64,000 nt of DNA from Bacillus testis. GTDB lineage: Bacteria > Bacillota > Bacilli > Bacillales > DSM-1321. Position 1 is the first letter of the stretch, and each line of letters begins with the position of its first letter. The position numbers and the translations under genes were made by a program. A model generated the notes under the pieces. The model was not told the DNA's origin. It saw nothing but the letters and a program-made list of their open reading frames with translations, and made no database searches. Positions 51,690 to 60,355 of the stretch are shown here, in pieces. The stretch spans positions 1,256,230 through 1,320,229 of the forward strand of contig NZ_LN851186.1 in assembly GCF_001243895.1 (NCBI RefSeq), given 5' to 3'.

Positions 51690-52856
51690 TTAGGCATTTT
51701 TTTCTACAGAATTGTCTAAAGGTCTTGGCAGTGCATTGTCTTTGTGTCCGAAAGCTACTGCTAACGTATTAATGGCAAGAGCAACAACGCCGATCAATGC
51801 CAATTGTCCAAGATATTCGGCTAAGTGCCCTCCGCCGAACATGGTCGTGAAGTCTGCCTGTACACTATAATACATAGGCGAAATATAGCTGACTGCCCGG
51901 AAGAATCCAAACATGACTTCTCTTGTCATTACTGCGCCGGCTGCGATTGTTTGAATCAATAGCAATGGAAGGTTTATCAACATACCGCCTTGGCCGAACA
52001 GGAAGGAGAAAATCAGCGTGAATTGCAATGAAACAAATAGCTGCAACGCATGGTTCACCCATAGTTGGAAGAATGTTTCGGTGCCGTAACCATGCATGAT
52101 ATACACGATCGCAATCCCGATTAATGGTGCTACCACTGACAATATGACAGAGACAATTTGAATATAAGCATAGGTTCTCCATTTACCGAGGATATTCTTC
52201 ATGCCGTTAAATACCCCGACCAGCATTAAGGATGCAATCATTGCCCCAACATATGAAACCATTGTAAGGAAGAACGGAGCCATTTGATTATGCAATCCTT
52301 GTGGAACCTTATTAATGGAAATCAAGTTTGCATCAAAGCTGTTTTCAATCGATTTAGCCATTGCATCCGCTTGTTTTTCAGGAACATTCAAAGTAGCGAA
52401 AATGCCTTTTGCTTTGTTGATTGAAAATTGTTCGCTCATTTTTGAATCGATTTCTTTTACAATGAATTGCATTGTGCTTGAAACCATTGCCGGGTTTGCT
52501 TCATTTACATAGAAATCGATATCTGGCTGTGCCTTCCCGCTTTGAAGGTTGGCAGAGAAATCTTTTGGAATATGGACCACCAAATGAATATCGCGGTCAT
52601 CCAGCATTTTTTTACTTTCTTTCAATGACTTATCAGTCGCAATTTCCTTAAAAGGAAGAGATTCTTTTAGCTGCTTGGCTATTTGCTTACCATATTGCGT
52701 GTCATCGTTGACGATGGCTGCATGTAAATCGTCCATATTTTTTGGAATGGCACTATAACCAGGCATAAAGCTGCCCATCATGATGATTTGATAAAAGATC
52801 GCCATGAATATCGCTGCTATGACGCCCTTATTTTTTAAAAATTTTAAAAACCCCAC
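51690..52856 (-). CDS. ABC-2-type membrane protein (YhgE/Pip or DUF3533-like)
   Basis: A 388-residue membrane protein: one N-terminal helix (about 12-31), a large extracellular domain (about 40-205) and about six helices in the C-terminal half. This is the plan of YhgE/Pip and DUF3533 proteins, linked to export of lipids, toxins or drugs. No ATPase gene is nearby. The start is GTG at 52856 behind GAGGGTGA. It heads a two-gene unit with the PadR regulator. Confidence 0.8.
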   Translation of the reverse strand: MGFLKFLKNKGVIAAIFMAIFYQIIMMGSFMPGYSAIPKNMDDLHAAIVNDDTQYGKQIAKQLKESLPFKEIATDKSLKESKKMLDDRDIHLVVHIPKDFSANLQSGKAQPDIDFYVNEANPAMVSSTMQFIVKEIDSKMSEQFSINKAKGIFATLNVPEKQADAMAKSIENSFDANLISINKVPQGLHNQMAPFFLTMVSYVGAMIASLMLVGVFNGMKNILGKWRTYAYIQIVSVILSVVAPLIGIAIVYIMHGYGTETFFQLWVNHALQLFVSLQFTLIFSFLFGQGGMLINLPLLLIQTIAAGAVMTREVMFGFFRAVSYISPMYYSVQADFTTMFGGGHLAEYLGQLALIGVVALAINTLAVAFGHKDNALPRPLDNSVEKNA

Positions 52857-52900
52857 TATATCACCCTCTGTTTATTTTTTGAGAAAAGCACTTTAAAAAA

Positions 52901-52920
52901 AATACTCTGTTTAGAGTATT
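52901..52920 (-). promoter_or_regulatory. Palindromic operator, candidate PadR site
   Basis: AATACTCT and AGAGTATT around GTTT, located between the promoter and the start of the ABC-2-type gene, where binding would block transcription. Confidence 0.65.
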
Positions 52921-52939
52921 GATGCTTGTACAAATAACG

Positions 52940-52968
52940 ATATTACTGTGAATATAGTGTTATGTCAA
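52940..52968 (-). promoter_or_regulatory. SigA promoter of the ABC-2-type/PadR unit
   Basis: Minus strand: TTGACA (52963-52968), 17-base spacer, TAATAT (52940-52945). Confidence 0.7.
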
Positions 52969-53255
52969 ATGAAAAAATTCTGCTTTGTCGCACTCTTTCT
53001 TTGAAAAATATTCAAAAAATCAATAATGACAGCAATGAAAAGGATTACAATAGTCCTGAGAAAAAATAACTAACAATCCTTGTTTTATCTTTCAATCAAG
53101 GGGGGGCAGACAAGTGAAAAAAGGGATCCCGGTACTCCTACAGAAAGAAGCTCCCCAAAATGAGGCGGAAATGTTATTAGAACACCGACTGCCATGGACT
53201 GTCCGGAAAAGTATATAAGAAGAAAATAAACAGTATCTCCACCCTTATTCGCACA

Positions 53256-53293
53256 TAAAAAAGCAGTCAGTACCTTTTTAAGCACTGACTGCT
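53256..53293 (-). terminator. Terminator of the 64-residue protein gene
   Basis: AGCAGTCAGT paired with ACTGACTGCT, followed on the minus strand by TTTTTT. The 290 bases to its left hold no supported gene. Confidence 0.8.
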
Positions 53294-53353
53294 ATCCATA
53301 AGTTTATGATTGACTTTGTTTACGTATTGTGAATGATCACTAATAAGCAGTTA

Positions 53354-53548
53354 TTAAAGCGATTCCACTTCAGAACGGTGATCAGGCTCGTTTTTGGCAA
53401 AGAAGCTGGCTAGGAACATGATGACACCGATCGCTGCCATGGCGGCTTCAACGACATAGAAACTGCTGTTTTGCATATAACGGACTAGGAAAGCTCCCCC
53501 AAACACAATGAACATGGACAATCCAAAGTAAAATAATGGACCTTTCAT
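53354..53548 (-). CDS. Small two-helix membrane protein
   Basis: A 64-residue protein starting MKGPLFYFGLSMFIVFGG with two hydrophobic helices (about 5-24 and 31-51) and a charged tail (KNEPDHRSEVESL). Family not recognised. Read-through of AAAAGGGGT before the ATG as ribosome site is good. Single gene with its own terminator. Confidence 0.65.
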   Translation of the reverse strand: MKGPLFYFGLSMFIVFGGAFLVRYMQNSSFYVVEAAMAAIGVIMFLASFFAKNEPDHRSEVESL

Positions 53549-53705
53549 CGTAATTACCCCTTTTCGTGTATTCTGTCTAATAGTTTATACGCATTTTCGT
53601 TACGTTTATTGTACTATTTATGTCACAAAAACGCCATAATTTCATATTGAAAATAATAAAAAGAAATATTTTCCTTTTGCTAAAAGCGTTTACGTTTGAT
53701 CTACC

Positions 53706-54680
53706 TTATTTTTTTATATTATTCCATTTAGATGATAGATGAGTATGTTCGGTCCTTGTTTTATTCTCTTGGATGATGTGGACTCCCGCGTGGTCCTCCG
53801 ATTCTTTTTTATTCCGAATGGCGATATTAATGAATATTAAAAGCAAAGTGGATAGAAGGAGAGGGATGAGGAAAATCCAGGGAGCTGACATCAAATCCTT
53901 TTTGCTTTCTCCTAGCATTCCGCCCCATTCGCCTGTCATCGATAATTTACGGTCTTCTTCATTAACAGCGAATTTTTGCGATCCGCCGATATAATAGGAA
54001 AATACCCCAAGCTGCAATAATAGAAGAAAACTGATTGTTATCTGCTGCAAAGATATTAAGGTGAATCGCGGCCTGAAAAGTGGGATTATATGTTTAGTGA
54101 ATATCCGCCAATCAGAAGCTCCCAACGTTCTAGCAGCGATGATAAATTCATTTTTTAATAGTTGGTTCATTTCATTGGTAAACGTATTGGTGATCACAGG
54201 GATTCCTACCAGAATGAATATGCATATTTGGAAGACGACTAATTGCTCAGTAGACAGGACATCTTGAATCAATGGCAGGTAGCCTGTAAAAATATAAACA
54301 AGAATAAACGCCGGTAAATATAAAAAAGGCAAAAAGAAATAATGGACCCATTTCCTTAGTTTTTTTAATGGGAAAACCAGCAGATAGGAAAGGGCAGCGC
54401 CAAAAAGAAGCCTGCATAAAGTGACAATGCCCACAATCAGAAATGTGTATTGGAACCCTTGAATAAGCCGTAATGCTAGGTTGTTGCCGCCGCGGTCCGT
54501 CCCGAAGGGCGGTACATGCAAGGGCGAAAAAGGAGGGCCAATAATGATTTCTCCATTGTCATTATATTTTAAGGTAACTGGTTTGACGGTATCTTTAAAT
54601 GCAATGTTGTAGAAAATGCTTGAACATAATAATAGCAAGAGCAAGATCATTAAAAAGAGAAGCGGTTTATTTTTCGTCAT
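53706..54680 (-). CDS. ABC transporter permease, DppC/OppC-like
   Basis: A 324-residue permease with about six helices. The BPD_transp_1 coupling loop is visible as EFIIAARTLGASDWRIFTKHIIPLF. The extracellular loop after the first helix (PPFSPLHVPPFGTDRGGNN) is the GTD motif common in DppC/OppC proteins. It overlaps the upstream permease gene by four bases. No solute-binding protein or ATPase gene is adjacent, so the pair depends on partners elsewhere. Substrate (peptide, nickel or other) unknown. Confidence 0.85.
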   Translation of the reverse strand: MTKNKPLLFLMILLLLLLCSSIFYNIAFKDTVKPVTLKYNDNGEIIIGPPFSPLHVPPFGTDRGGNNLALRLIQGFQYTFLIVGIVTLCRLLFGAALSYLLVFPLKKLRKWVHYFFLPFLYLPAFILVYIFTGYLPLIQDVLSTEQLVVFQICIFILVGIPVITNTFTNEMNQLLKNEFIIAARTLGASDWRIFTKHIIPLFRPRFTLISLQQITISFLLLLQLGVFSYYIGGSQKFAVNEEDRKLSMTGEWGGMLGESKKDLMSAPWIFLIPLLLSTLLLIFINIAIRNKKESEDHAGVHIIQENKTRTEHTHLSSKWNNIKK

Positions 54681-55579
54681 GATGTATTCTTCCCCCCCAG
54701 GATATATTGCAGCGCGCTAATAAATAGGTTGAATACGATATAGAGAAGGATGAATACAAACAGGCATACCGCAATTTCGATCGGGTTGGATGAGTACACT
54801 AACATAGAGGTGAATCCTTTTAATTGGAAGAGATACTCGACTAAAAACAAACTGGAAATGGCATACCAGTAGATAATAGTGAATTGTTGCGTAAAGGAGT
54901 AGATTAGATTTCGTAAAAGGTGCCTGTAAAAAATCTCCTTTGAAGACAGCCCTTTTGCTTTTGCAAAATCGACATAGGTCTTGCCATGCTCTTCTTCCAC
55001 AATCGAAATCAAGGTTCTCGTAAGCAGGAATATGGGCACGAGAGACAAACAAACAATCGGCAGAAAATAGACATTCCCAAAAAAACCGAACACTTTAAAA
55101 AGCTTAAGGCCGGTAGCTTGGAATAAAAGAATGATGATGAATTGGAAACCTAAAATAACGGAAACATCAGGTATGGCTTCTGTGACAGTCAAAAAACGCA
55201 AAAATCCTTTCTTTATGCTGGCGTGGGATATGTAATAGATGCTTGTTAAAATCAATGAAAGCAGAATTGTGATCATAATCGAGACAATCAGAATGGTCAT
55301 TGAATATTGGAATGGTTCCTTCGCAAATGTCCATATAGAAACAGGATTTTGGCCGTTAAAATCAGTGATTGTAATGGAAGAAGGCTGTAGTGTAGAGCTG
55401 ATGACGGTTAGCAGTGATGACAAGAATTGATGGGGATAGAATCCAAAATCGGTCACGAAAGCATCCGGATTCCCGCTTTTGAAAAACAAGGCAGGTACAG
55501 ATACGATAGAACATATGGTAAAAAAAACAATCAGGCAGCCGGCCAAAGCAGCAACGGTTTTGGGAATGAACGTTTTCAA
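54677..55579 (-). CDS. ABC transporter permease, DppB/OppB-like
   Basis: A 300-residue permease: N-terminal helix, extracellular domain (about 35-95) and five further helices with the coupling loop TYVDFAKAKGLSSKEIFYRHLL. The family motif RTLISIVEEEHGKTYVDFA supports the DppB/OppB group. It is the first gene of a two-gene unit; its stop overlaps the start of the DppC-like gene (ATGA). The ribosome site is weak (GGAAAGGATTAA). Repeat copy P lies just upstream. Confidence 0.85.
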   Translation of the reverse strand: MKTFIPKTVAALAGCLIVFFTICSIVSVPALFFKSGNPDAFVTDFGFYPHQFLSSLLTVISSTLQPSSITITDFNGQNPVSIWTFAKEPFQYSMTILIVSIMITILLSLILTSIYYISHASIKKGFLRFLTVTEAIPDVSVILGFQFIIILLFQATGLKLFKVFGFFGNVYFLPIVCLSLVPIFLLTRTLISIVEEEHGKTYVDFAKAKGLSSKEIFYRHLLRNLIYSFTQQFTIIYWYAISSLFLVEYLFQLKGFTSMLVYSSNPIEIAVCLFVFILLYIVFNLFISALQYILGGKNTS

Positions 55580-55610
55580 TATGTTTAATCCTTTCCACGG
55601 TTCTTTTCCT

Positions 55611-55753
55611 AACTGGCACTAAGTCCCCTCCCGCCTCAGAAGATGCGCGAAGATAGATAAGCAGGAGATTAAGCGATAATAAGCACTTAGGTTTGTTTTG
55701 CTATTGATCGGTGGTAAATGAATGAAACCTATTACGGATCAAAAAGTTTTATT
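55611..55753 (-). repeat. Dispersed two-hairpin repeat, copy P
   Basis: Minus strand: AATAAAACTTTTTGATCCGT, TTCATTTACCACCGATCAA, then a long diverged middle, GGCGGGAGGGGACTTAGTGCC and AGTTAGGAAAAG. Placed directly upstream of the DppB-like gene. Confidence 0.65.
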
Positions 55754-56275
55754 CTATATGTATAATTAAACCTTATTTTACTTATATTAACATATATTCG
55801 TGCTGAAATGGGCATAAAAAGGGCAGGTTATCCACATTAGTACCTCTCTGGACTATCCATGGTTTTGGATAGAACGTTTCTGGAAATAAAGCCGGATATC
55901 CTATCAAACAATTTTGATTTGATATATGAAGAAAATAAAGCATGAAAGAAGGATAGAATGAATGGGCAAACTGATCTGGGCGATCCTAGCTATACTCCCT
56001 GTCCCATACTTGATTCTCTGGTTGGATTCTTTCATGTTTGAATGGGAGATGGAGTCCTATCATTCGACAGCTGTAGCCTTTTTTTGGTTGCCCTTCTTCG
56101 CTACGGTTATTGTTGGTATCCTTTCCAGTAGGATTCAAGTAAGATATGTTATTCTAGTGAATATTTTGATGGCGATACTATCTATTGCTGCCAATATTTT
56201 TTATCCAATCAGCAACAAATCTAGGCTTGTTTTATATGTGGATAATATAACGATATTGATTATTGAGATAACTTT

Positions 56276-57670
56276 TATTTATAGGTTCTTTTTCAAGTGT
56301 TGGGGTAGAGAACATTTCTCTGCCCCTTTATCCTAATGAATTGCCTATTGATTTATAGTGGTGATGCAGGAGGATTCGTGCCCTAAAACGAGCGAAGTTC
56401 CTAAACCCAAAGGCATTCCGTTTCATGACCTTTGTCAAGTTGTTCAACCCTTCCACAAACCCATTGGAGTACCCAAATTCAAAACGGTTAAGGATTTCCG
56501 TTTCCCAATTTCGATAGGTCTGGACGGTTTTCACGAACTCAGGAATCCTGCTTTCTTCCACCTTTTCATAAAACGCATGCAGCGCTTCTTTTGTCTTCTC
56601 GATATGGCCTGGCCCCCGCCGTTTGGCTTCGTTAAACCACTCATAAAAGGCCTCTTTCAACCCATACGCTATTTTTAATTCAGGGGACAGCGCAAAGTAT
56701 CTTTCCAGATACCATTTATCTGTTTTTGTAAGCTTGTGGGAAGCTTTATGAAAGACGTAACGGACCTTCTTACACTTTTTACGGTCGTATGCATGCCACT
56801 CGTTTTGTTCCCTCACACGGATCTTGTCGAGCGCCCAATTCATATACCGGACGAAATGAAACCCATCCGCCACGATCACAGGACCGTCCAAGGCCTGTTT
56901 GACAGCTGCCTTGAAGGCGTGGCTCATATCCATGACAACCACTTCCACCTTGGCCCCATGTTTCCGCAAGTACTCTTTAATTGTGTCTTTCCGTCTGTTT
57001 GGCAGGATGTCGATCGGTTCGCGGGTCACGGCATTGGCAATGATCAATTGATATTTTTCCTTTCCGGAATCCCCTTTGAATTCGTCGATGGCAATCGCTT
57101 TGGGCAAGGCCTTCTCTCCCTTGATTGATTGGGGGATAATCCGGTCAAAACGCCGTATGATCGTACTGACGGATGTATGGTATTGGGCCGCAATTTCGGT
57201 GAATGTCTTGGCTTTGACGGTACGGATCTGGACCTGTTGATTCCATTCCTTCGAATGGTGCTGATACCTCTCCACAAAAGGATTTTCCTCATAGAAACGT
57301 TTCCCGCACAAGCAGGCATATCTCCTTTTCCGATAGATAATCATGGTGGGGCGTTCCGCCATTTTCAGATGCTTAATCTTTTGGATACGGTAATCATGGA
57401 CACGCTTGGTCTCCTTCGAACAGGAAGGGCAGGCATGGTCCTTAATCGGCATTTCAATATATATTTGGTAGATTCCTTCATTGATGTCGGTTTTGATGAT
57501 GGTTGCCCCTTCAAGTCCGGGCAGAATCATGTTAAAATGCAAGTGCACACATCTCCATTTCTATCTTGTTTCTCGTCAATTCAAGTATAAGAAATTTAGG
57601 AGCTTGTGTGCTCTTTTTTTTGCCCATTTTTAAGTGGACACCCCAACATTTAGTATAGAACCTATTTATA
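56276..57670 (-). mobile_element. ISL3-family insertion sequence with 8-bp target duplication
   Basis: The element spans 56284-57662 (1379 bp). Its ends are inverted repeats starting GGTTCT and sharing TGTTGGGGT (56284-56306; complement at 57640-57662). Both sides carry TATTTATA (56276-56283 and 57663-57670), the direct target repeat. It carries one transposase gene. Complete ends, intact transposase and a perfect target repeat suggest a recent insertion. Confidence 0.93.
56328..57548 (-). CDS. ISL3-family transposase
   Basis: A 406-residue transposase. N-terminal zinc-binding region (CPSCSKE, YACLCGKRF), helix-turn-helix (KTFTEIAAQYHTSVSTIIRRF), and DDE catalytic core: Asp155 in AIDEFKG, Asp207 in VVMDMSHAF, and the final Glu in NGFVEGLNNLTK. 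The start is probably GTG at 57548 after GGAGATGT; an ATG at codon 7 is an alternative. Frame is intact. Confidence 0.93.
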   Translation of the reverse strand: MHLHFNMILPGLEGATIIKTDINEGIYQIYIEMPIKDHACPSCSKETKRVHDYRIQKIKHLKMAERPTMIIYRKRRYACLCGKRFYEENPFVERYQHHSKEWNQQVQIRTVKAKTFTEIAAQYHTSVSTIIRRFDRIIPQSIKGEKALPKAIAIDEFKGDSGKEKYQLIIANAVTREPIDILPNRRKDTIKEYLRKHGAKVEVVVMDMSHAFKAAVKQALDGPVIVADGFHFVRYMNWALDKIRVREQNEWHAYDRKKCKKVRYVFHKASHKLTKTDKWYLERYFALSPELKIAYGLKEAFYEWFNEAKRRGPGHIEKTKEALHAFYEKVEESRIPEFVKTVQTYRNWETEILNRFEFGYSNGFVEGLNNLTKVMKRNAFGFRNFARFRARILLHHHYKSIGNSLG

Positions 57671-57765
57671 TTATTCTCCAATTGATTGTCAGAGATATTA
57701 CGGCCCACATAAAAAGACGGAAGCAAAAAGATAGATGAATTCAGTTGTTTGAGTGTGGGCAGTCC

Positions 57766-57885
57766 TAGATGGTTCTAAGACTTCCGCTCAAGAACGAGAG
57801 GGAAGGATAAGCAGGAAATCAAATACTGGTAAGAATCTGATTGAACGAATAATCGGCGGGAATGAATAAAATGTTGATTCTGATT
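57766..57885 (-). repeat. Dispersed two-hairpin repeat, copy O
   Basis: Minus strand: GAATCAACATTTTATTCATT, CCCGCCGATTATTCGTTCAA, then GAGCGGAAGTCTTAGAACCA. Lies in the 250-base gap between the split gene and the GNAT gene, which otherwise shows nothing. Confidence 0.65.
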
Positions 57886-57988
57886 GAACAACGTTTTACA
57901 TACATGCTCATATTATAGCCTGCAGCCCTTCTTCGTGAAGGGTTTTTAGCGTATAGTTGAAAGAAACTAGCGGGAAGGGGGTGGCTGA

Positions 57989-58453
57989 GTGATTAAGAAT
58001 CTGAATCCCAGGAGCAAGGAAGCAGCTGAATGCATATGGGCAGTCCAAATCCCGGCGTACACAATAGAAGCAGAGTTGATTGGATTTCCACAGCTTCCGC
58101 CGTTGTCTGAGACAGTCGCAGATATTATGGCTTCTAAAGATCACTATATCGGCTACTTTGAAGGGAAAGATTTGATTGGGTTTCTTTCGTATGCAAAAGA
58201 CGGGGAGACCATAATCATTTGCTCACTCGTGGTACATCCCGACCATTTCCGTAAAGGTGTCGGCAGAAGTTTGCTCTCCTGGATGATTGAAAATGTGGCA
58301 GGAAAGCAAAAAATGGCAGTGACTACTGGTGAAAGGAATGGGCCGGCCATGGCGTTGTACCGTTCATTTGATTTTCGCCATACCCATTCAAAAGAAATCG
58401 CACCGGGGATCCATCTCGCCTTTTTAGAACGGAAAGGCTGTTCTAAAAAATGA
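57989..58453 (+). CDS. GNAT-family N-acetyltransferase
   Basis: A 154-residue GNAT enzyme. Motif A is LVVHPDHFRKGVGRSLL, the acetyl-CoA pyrophosphate loop; strand 5 and the end read AVTTGERNGPAMALYRSFDF. Acceptor unknown. The start is GTG at 57989 behind GAAGGGGG. Confidence 0.85.
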   Translation: MIKNLNPRSKEAAECIWAVQIPAYTIEAELIGFPQLPPLSETVADIMASKDHYIGYFEGKDLIGFLSYAKDGETIIICSLVVHPDHFRKGVGRSLLSWMIENVAGKQKMAVTTGERNGPAMALYRSFDFRHTHSKEIAPGIHLAFLERKGCSKK

Positions 58454-58542
58454 TAGTAAGTTTCGAAGGACCAAGATTATTACCGTATTATGAAAGGGTT
58501 ATTTAAAATTCATTTAGAAATTTGAAGAGATGGGATAAATGG

Positions 58543-58584
58543 TGGAAAAGGCCTTGGAAACATCGCTCTTGGATGTCTCCAAGG
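58543..58584 (-). terminator. Terminator of the 69-residue protein gene
   Basis: CCTTGGAGACATC paired with GATGTTTCCAAGG, then CCTTTTCC on the minus strand. Confidence 0.7.
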
Positions 58585-58596
58585 AAAGCTGTGTGA

Positions 58597-58806
58597 TTAA
58601 TACAATTCATACTGTTGGACTCCACGGTCTTCCATGACTTCTATACCGAGAAGGGTTACCTTAGAGGGATTCACCACGGACAGATTGATGTGGCCTGTTT
58701 CTTTTAGACGGATAAATGTATCTTTATTCAATTTGATTTTTTGTGGATACTTACCTTTCTCATTGTAAAAATTAAAAATCTCATTCTTGATTGTGTTGTA
58801 AGTCAT
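58597..58806 (-). CDS. Small soluble hypothetical protein
   Basis: A 69-residue acidic protein starting MTYNTIKNEIFNFYNEKGKY, without membrane segments. I take the ATG at 58806 because AAGGAGAA lies nine bases upstream; the frame extends further but without a ribosome site. Not recognised. Single gene. Confidence 0.65.
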   Translation of the reverse strand: MTYNTIKNEIFNFYNEKGKYPQKIKLNKDTFIRLKETGHINLSVVNPSKVTLLGIEVMEDRGVQQYELY

Positions 58807-58982
58807 TTGCGTTTTCTCCTTCGTTTTTTTCATAGTATAGGGGATACAAAAAAACACATCAATAGATTCGGAATAATGTACATATTTCTACAATTCGATT
58901 TACCATTTACATCAAAAACCATGGCGAATTGTGTTCGAATGGTGAAAAGAAAGAGGTATTTCCAGAGGATTCGTGGATTTGT

Positions 58983-59122
58983 CCCATTCTAAATGGCGCT
59001 AAGCCTCCCACTTCAACACAAGAGGTTTATACGAAAAAATGTAAATGGGAAGATTAAGAGCCCAGTAGGAATCCGCTTGGTTCAACCATGGATTGGCGGG
59101 GAATAATGCCTGCCGATCCATC
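58983..59122 (-). repeat. Dispersed two-hairpin repeat, copy L
   Basis: Minus strand: GATCGGCAGGCATTATTCC, CCGCCAATCCATGGTTGAACC, TTCCTACTGGGCTCTTAATC, then GTGTTGAAGTGGGAGGC, TTAGCGCCATTTAGAATGGG and ACAAA. Almost full length. Confidence 0.75.
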
Positions 59123-59204
59123 TACTTTTTATCAATTCGATATTCCTTATCAGAAGCTGTATAATTTACAAGTTAAGATGCTGTTAAAGGAGGTATGCAA
59201 CTAA

Positions 59205-59579
59205 ATGGCTTATATCTTGATTGGGATTGCAGGAGCCCTTGGTGCCGTCTCACGGTATTCCATCGGACTGTGGATTCCACAAGGGGATGGCTTTCCGTTT
59301 GCCACCCTTTTGATTAATCTGTCGGGAAGTTTTCTGCTATCCTGGCTGACCACTAACCTGTTCCTGCGCCTTCATCTCTCGCAGGCATTAAAGACAGCGA
59401 TAGGCACTGGATTTGTTGGGTCCTTTACGACTTTTTCTGCATTAAGCGTGGAGACGGTCCACTTATTGAATGCCGGTAAAATTCTGGCTGGCCTCTTCTA
59501 TGTGATGGCGTCTTTGCTTGGTGGCTTAATATGTACATATCTGGGTTTTAAGAAGGCGGAAGCGAGGGAGAAAATATGA
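59205..59579 (+). CDS. crcB1: Fluoride channel CrcB/Fluc, subunit 1
   Basis: A 124-residue, four-helix membrane protein of the Fluc family, which lets fluoride leave the cell. Motifs: ALGAVSRYSIG, LLINLSGSFLLSW (the conserved Asn in helix 2) and GTGFVGSFTTFSALSVE (the Phe-box helix). AAAGGAGGT precedes the ATG. Overlaps the second crcB by four bases, so a heterodimer is likely. I find no fluoride riboswitch upstream. Confidence 0.93.
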   Translation: MAYILIGIAGALGAVSRYSIGLWIPQGDGFPFATLLINLSGSFLLSWLTTNLFLRLHLSQALKTAIGTGFVGSFTTFSALSVETVHLLNAGKILAGLFYVMASLLGGLICTYLGFKKAEAREKI

Positions 59580-59935
59580 CATTGATGAATGTACTGCTTG
59601 TTGCGGCCGGCGGTTTTTTTGGTAGCATGGCCCGCTATGCCACAAGTGCCGGTTTCGCCCGGTCCGCTGCTTTTAAATGGCCGGCAGCAACATTGCTAGT
59701 TAATCTTATAGGTGCTTTTTTACTTGGATTGTTGGCGGGAGCGGATGCAGTCCCTTCTTTCATGCTGCTTGCCGGTACGGGATTCATGGGAGCATTCACT
59801 ACCTTCTCCACGCTGTCGCTTGAACTTGTGAAGATGGTGAAAGAGGGGTACATAAAAGCCTTTATCCTGTATGTATTGGTTACTTATGGAGGTGGCATCA
59901 CTCTGGCTTGGCTTGGTTATTGGATAGGGCATTAG
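59576..59935 (+). CDS. crcB2: Fluoride channel CrcB/Fluc, subunit 2
   Basis: A 119-residue paralog of the preceding gene with GGFFGSMARYATS, LLVNLIGAFLLGLL and GTGFMGAFTTFSTLSLE. Bacilli often encode Fluc as an unlike pair with inverted topology, which matches this arrangement. Starts in an ATGA overlap with crcB1 and is followed by a terminator. Confidence 0.93.
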   Translation: MTLMNVLLVAAGGFFGSMARYATSAGFARSAAFKWPAATLLVNLIGAFLLGLLAGADAVPSFMLLAGTGFMGAFTTFSTLSLELVKMVKEGYIKAFILYVLVTYGGGITLAWLGYWIGH

Positions 59936-59953
59936 AGAATGAATAGGGTGGAA

Positions 59954-59984
59954 TGAACACTCGCTAAAAAAGCGGGTGTTTTTT
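59954..59984 (+). terminator. Terminator of the crcB pair
   Basis: AACACTCGCT paired with AGCGGGTGTT, then TTTT. Confidence 0.85.
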
Positions 59985-60111
59985 GTTATGGGCTATACAA
60001 TAGAAAATAAAATTCGACAAATACTGCAAATTGAAGGATTGGCAGTTTCATAAGGAGAAATAAATACATTTTCACTGGAAGCCGAGAATTTATACACGAG
60101 GAGTTGGAATT

Positions 60112-60279
60112 GTGAAGAAGAGTAAATTAGCCATATATCTTCCGGTGGGGTTGCTGGGCATTTTGATCGTTGCCGGAGGAAGTGCATGGTTTGTAGTGGA
60201 ACGTGGTAAAGAGAGCGGTTATAAAGCCTCTTATTCGAATAAACAAGTTGAAGCAAACGAAGTATATGGTTCGAAGTGA
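60112..60279 (+). CDS. 55-residue single-pass membrane protein
   Basis: A short gene starting at GTG 60112, eight bases after GAGGAG, and ending TGA at 60277-60279. The product starts MKKSKLAIYLPVGLLGIL, has one helix (about 6-29) and a charged tail (ERGKESGYKASYSNKQVEA). Family not recognised. The start codon, ribosome site and helix-plus-tail composition make a real gene likely. It converges on the 42-residue gene. Confidence 0.6.
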   Translation: MKKSKLAIYLPVGLLGILIVAGGSAWFVVERGKESGYKASYSNKQVEANEVYGSK

Positions 60280-60308
60280 GAAGACCAATATTGCATTCAA
60301 AACAAATA

Positions 60309-60355
60309 ATTGGCGGGGATAAATATAAACCCCACCAATCATCATTTCACTTTAT
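60309..60355 (-). repeat. Dispersed two-hairpin repeat, copy N (left tip and hairpin 1)
   Basis: Minus strand: AAATAAAGTGAAATGATG, ATTGGTGGGG and CCCCGCCAATTATTT. The TAA in ATAAA is the stop codon of the 42-residue protein gene. Confidence 0.7.

Larger units (their letters stand above)
55962..57738 (+). pseudogene. Small membrane-protein gene split by the ISL3 element
   Basis: The intact left part encodes 107 residues with four hydrophobic helices (start MGKLIWAILAILPVPYLI, up to IEITFIY). Then the insertion sequence interrupts, and the current frame runs 17 more codons into it. On paper, deleting the IS and one copy of the 8-bp target repeat joins codon 107 to IILQLIVRDITAHIKRRK and a TGA at 57736-57738, giving a continuous 129-codon gene. 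No family recognised. AGAAGGA precedes the ATG. Confidence 0.85.

Noticed and set aside
53085-53285. 66-codon minus-strand frame near the terminator at 53256
   Set aside because: Starts in the AT-rich spacer with no ribosome site, opposite a G-run; no protein features.
59123-59204. Fluoride riboswitch before crcB
   Set aside because: I looked for the conserved crcB-motif core (GGNGATGG...GCC) and did not find it.
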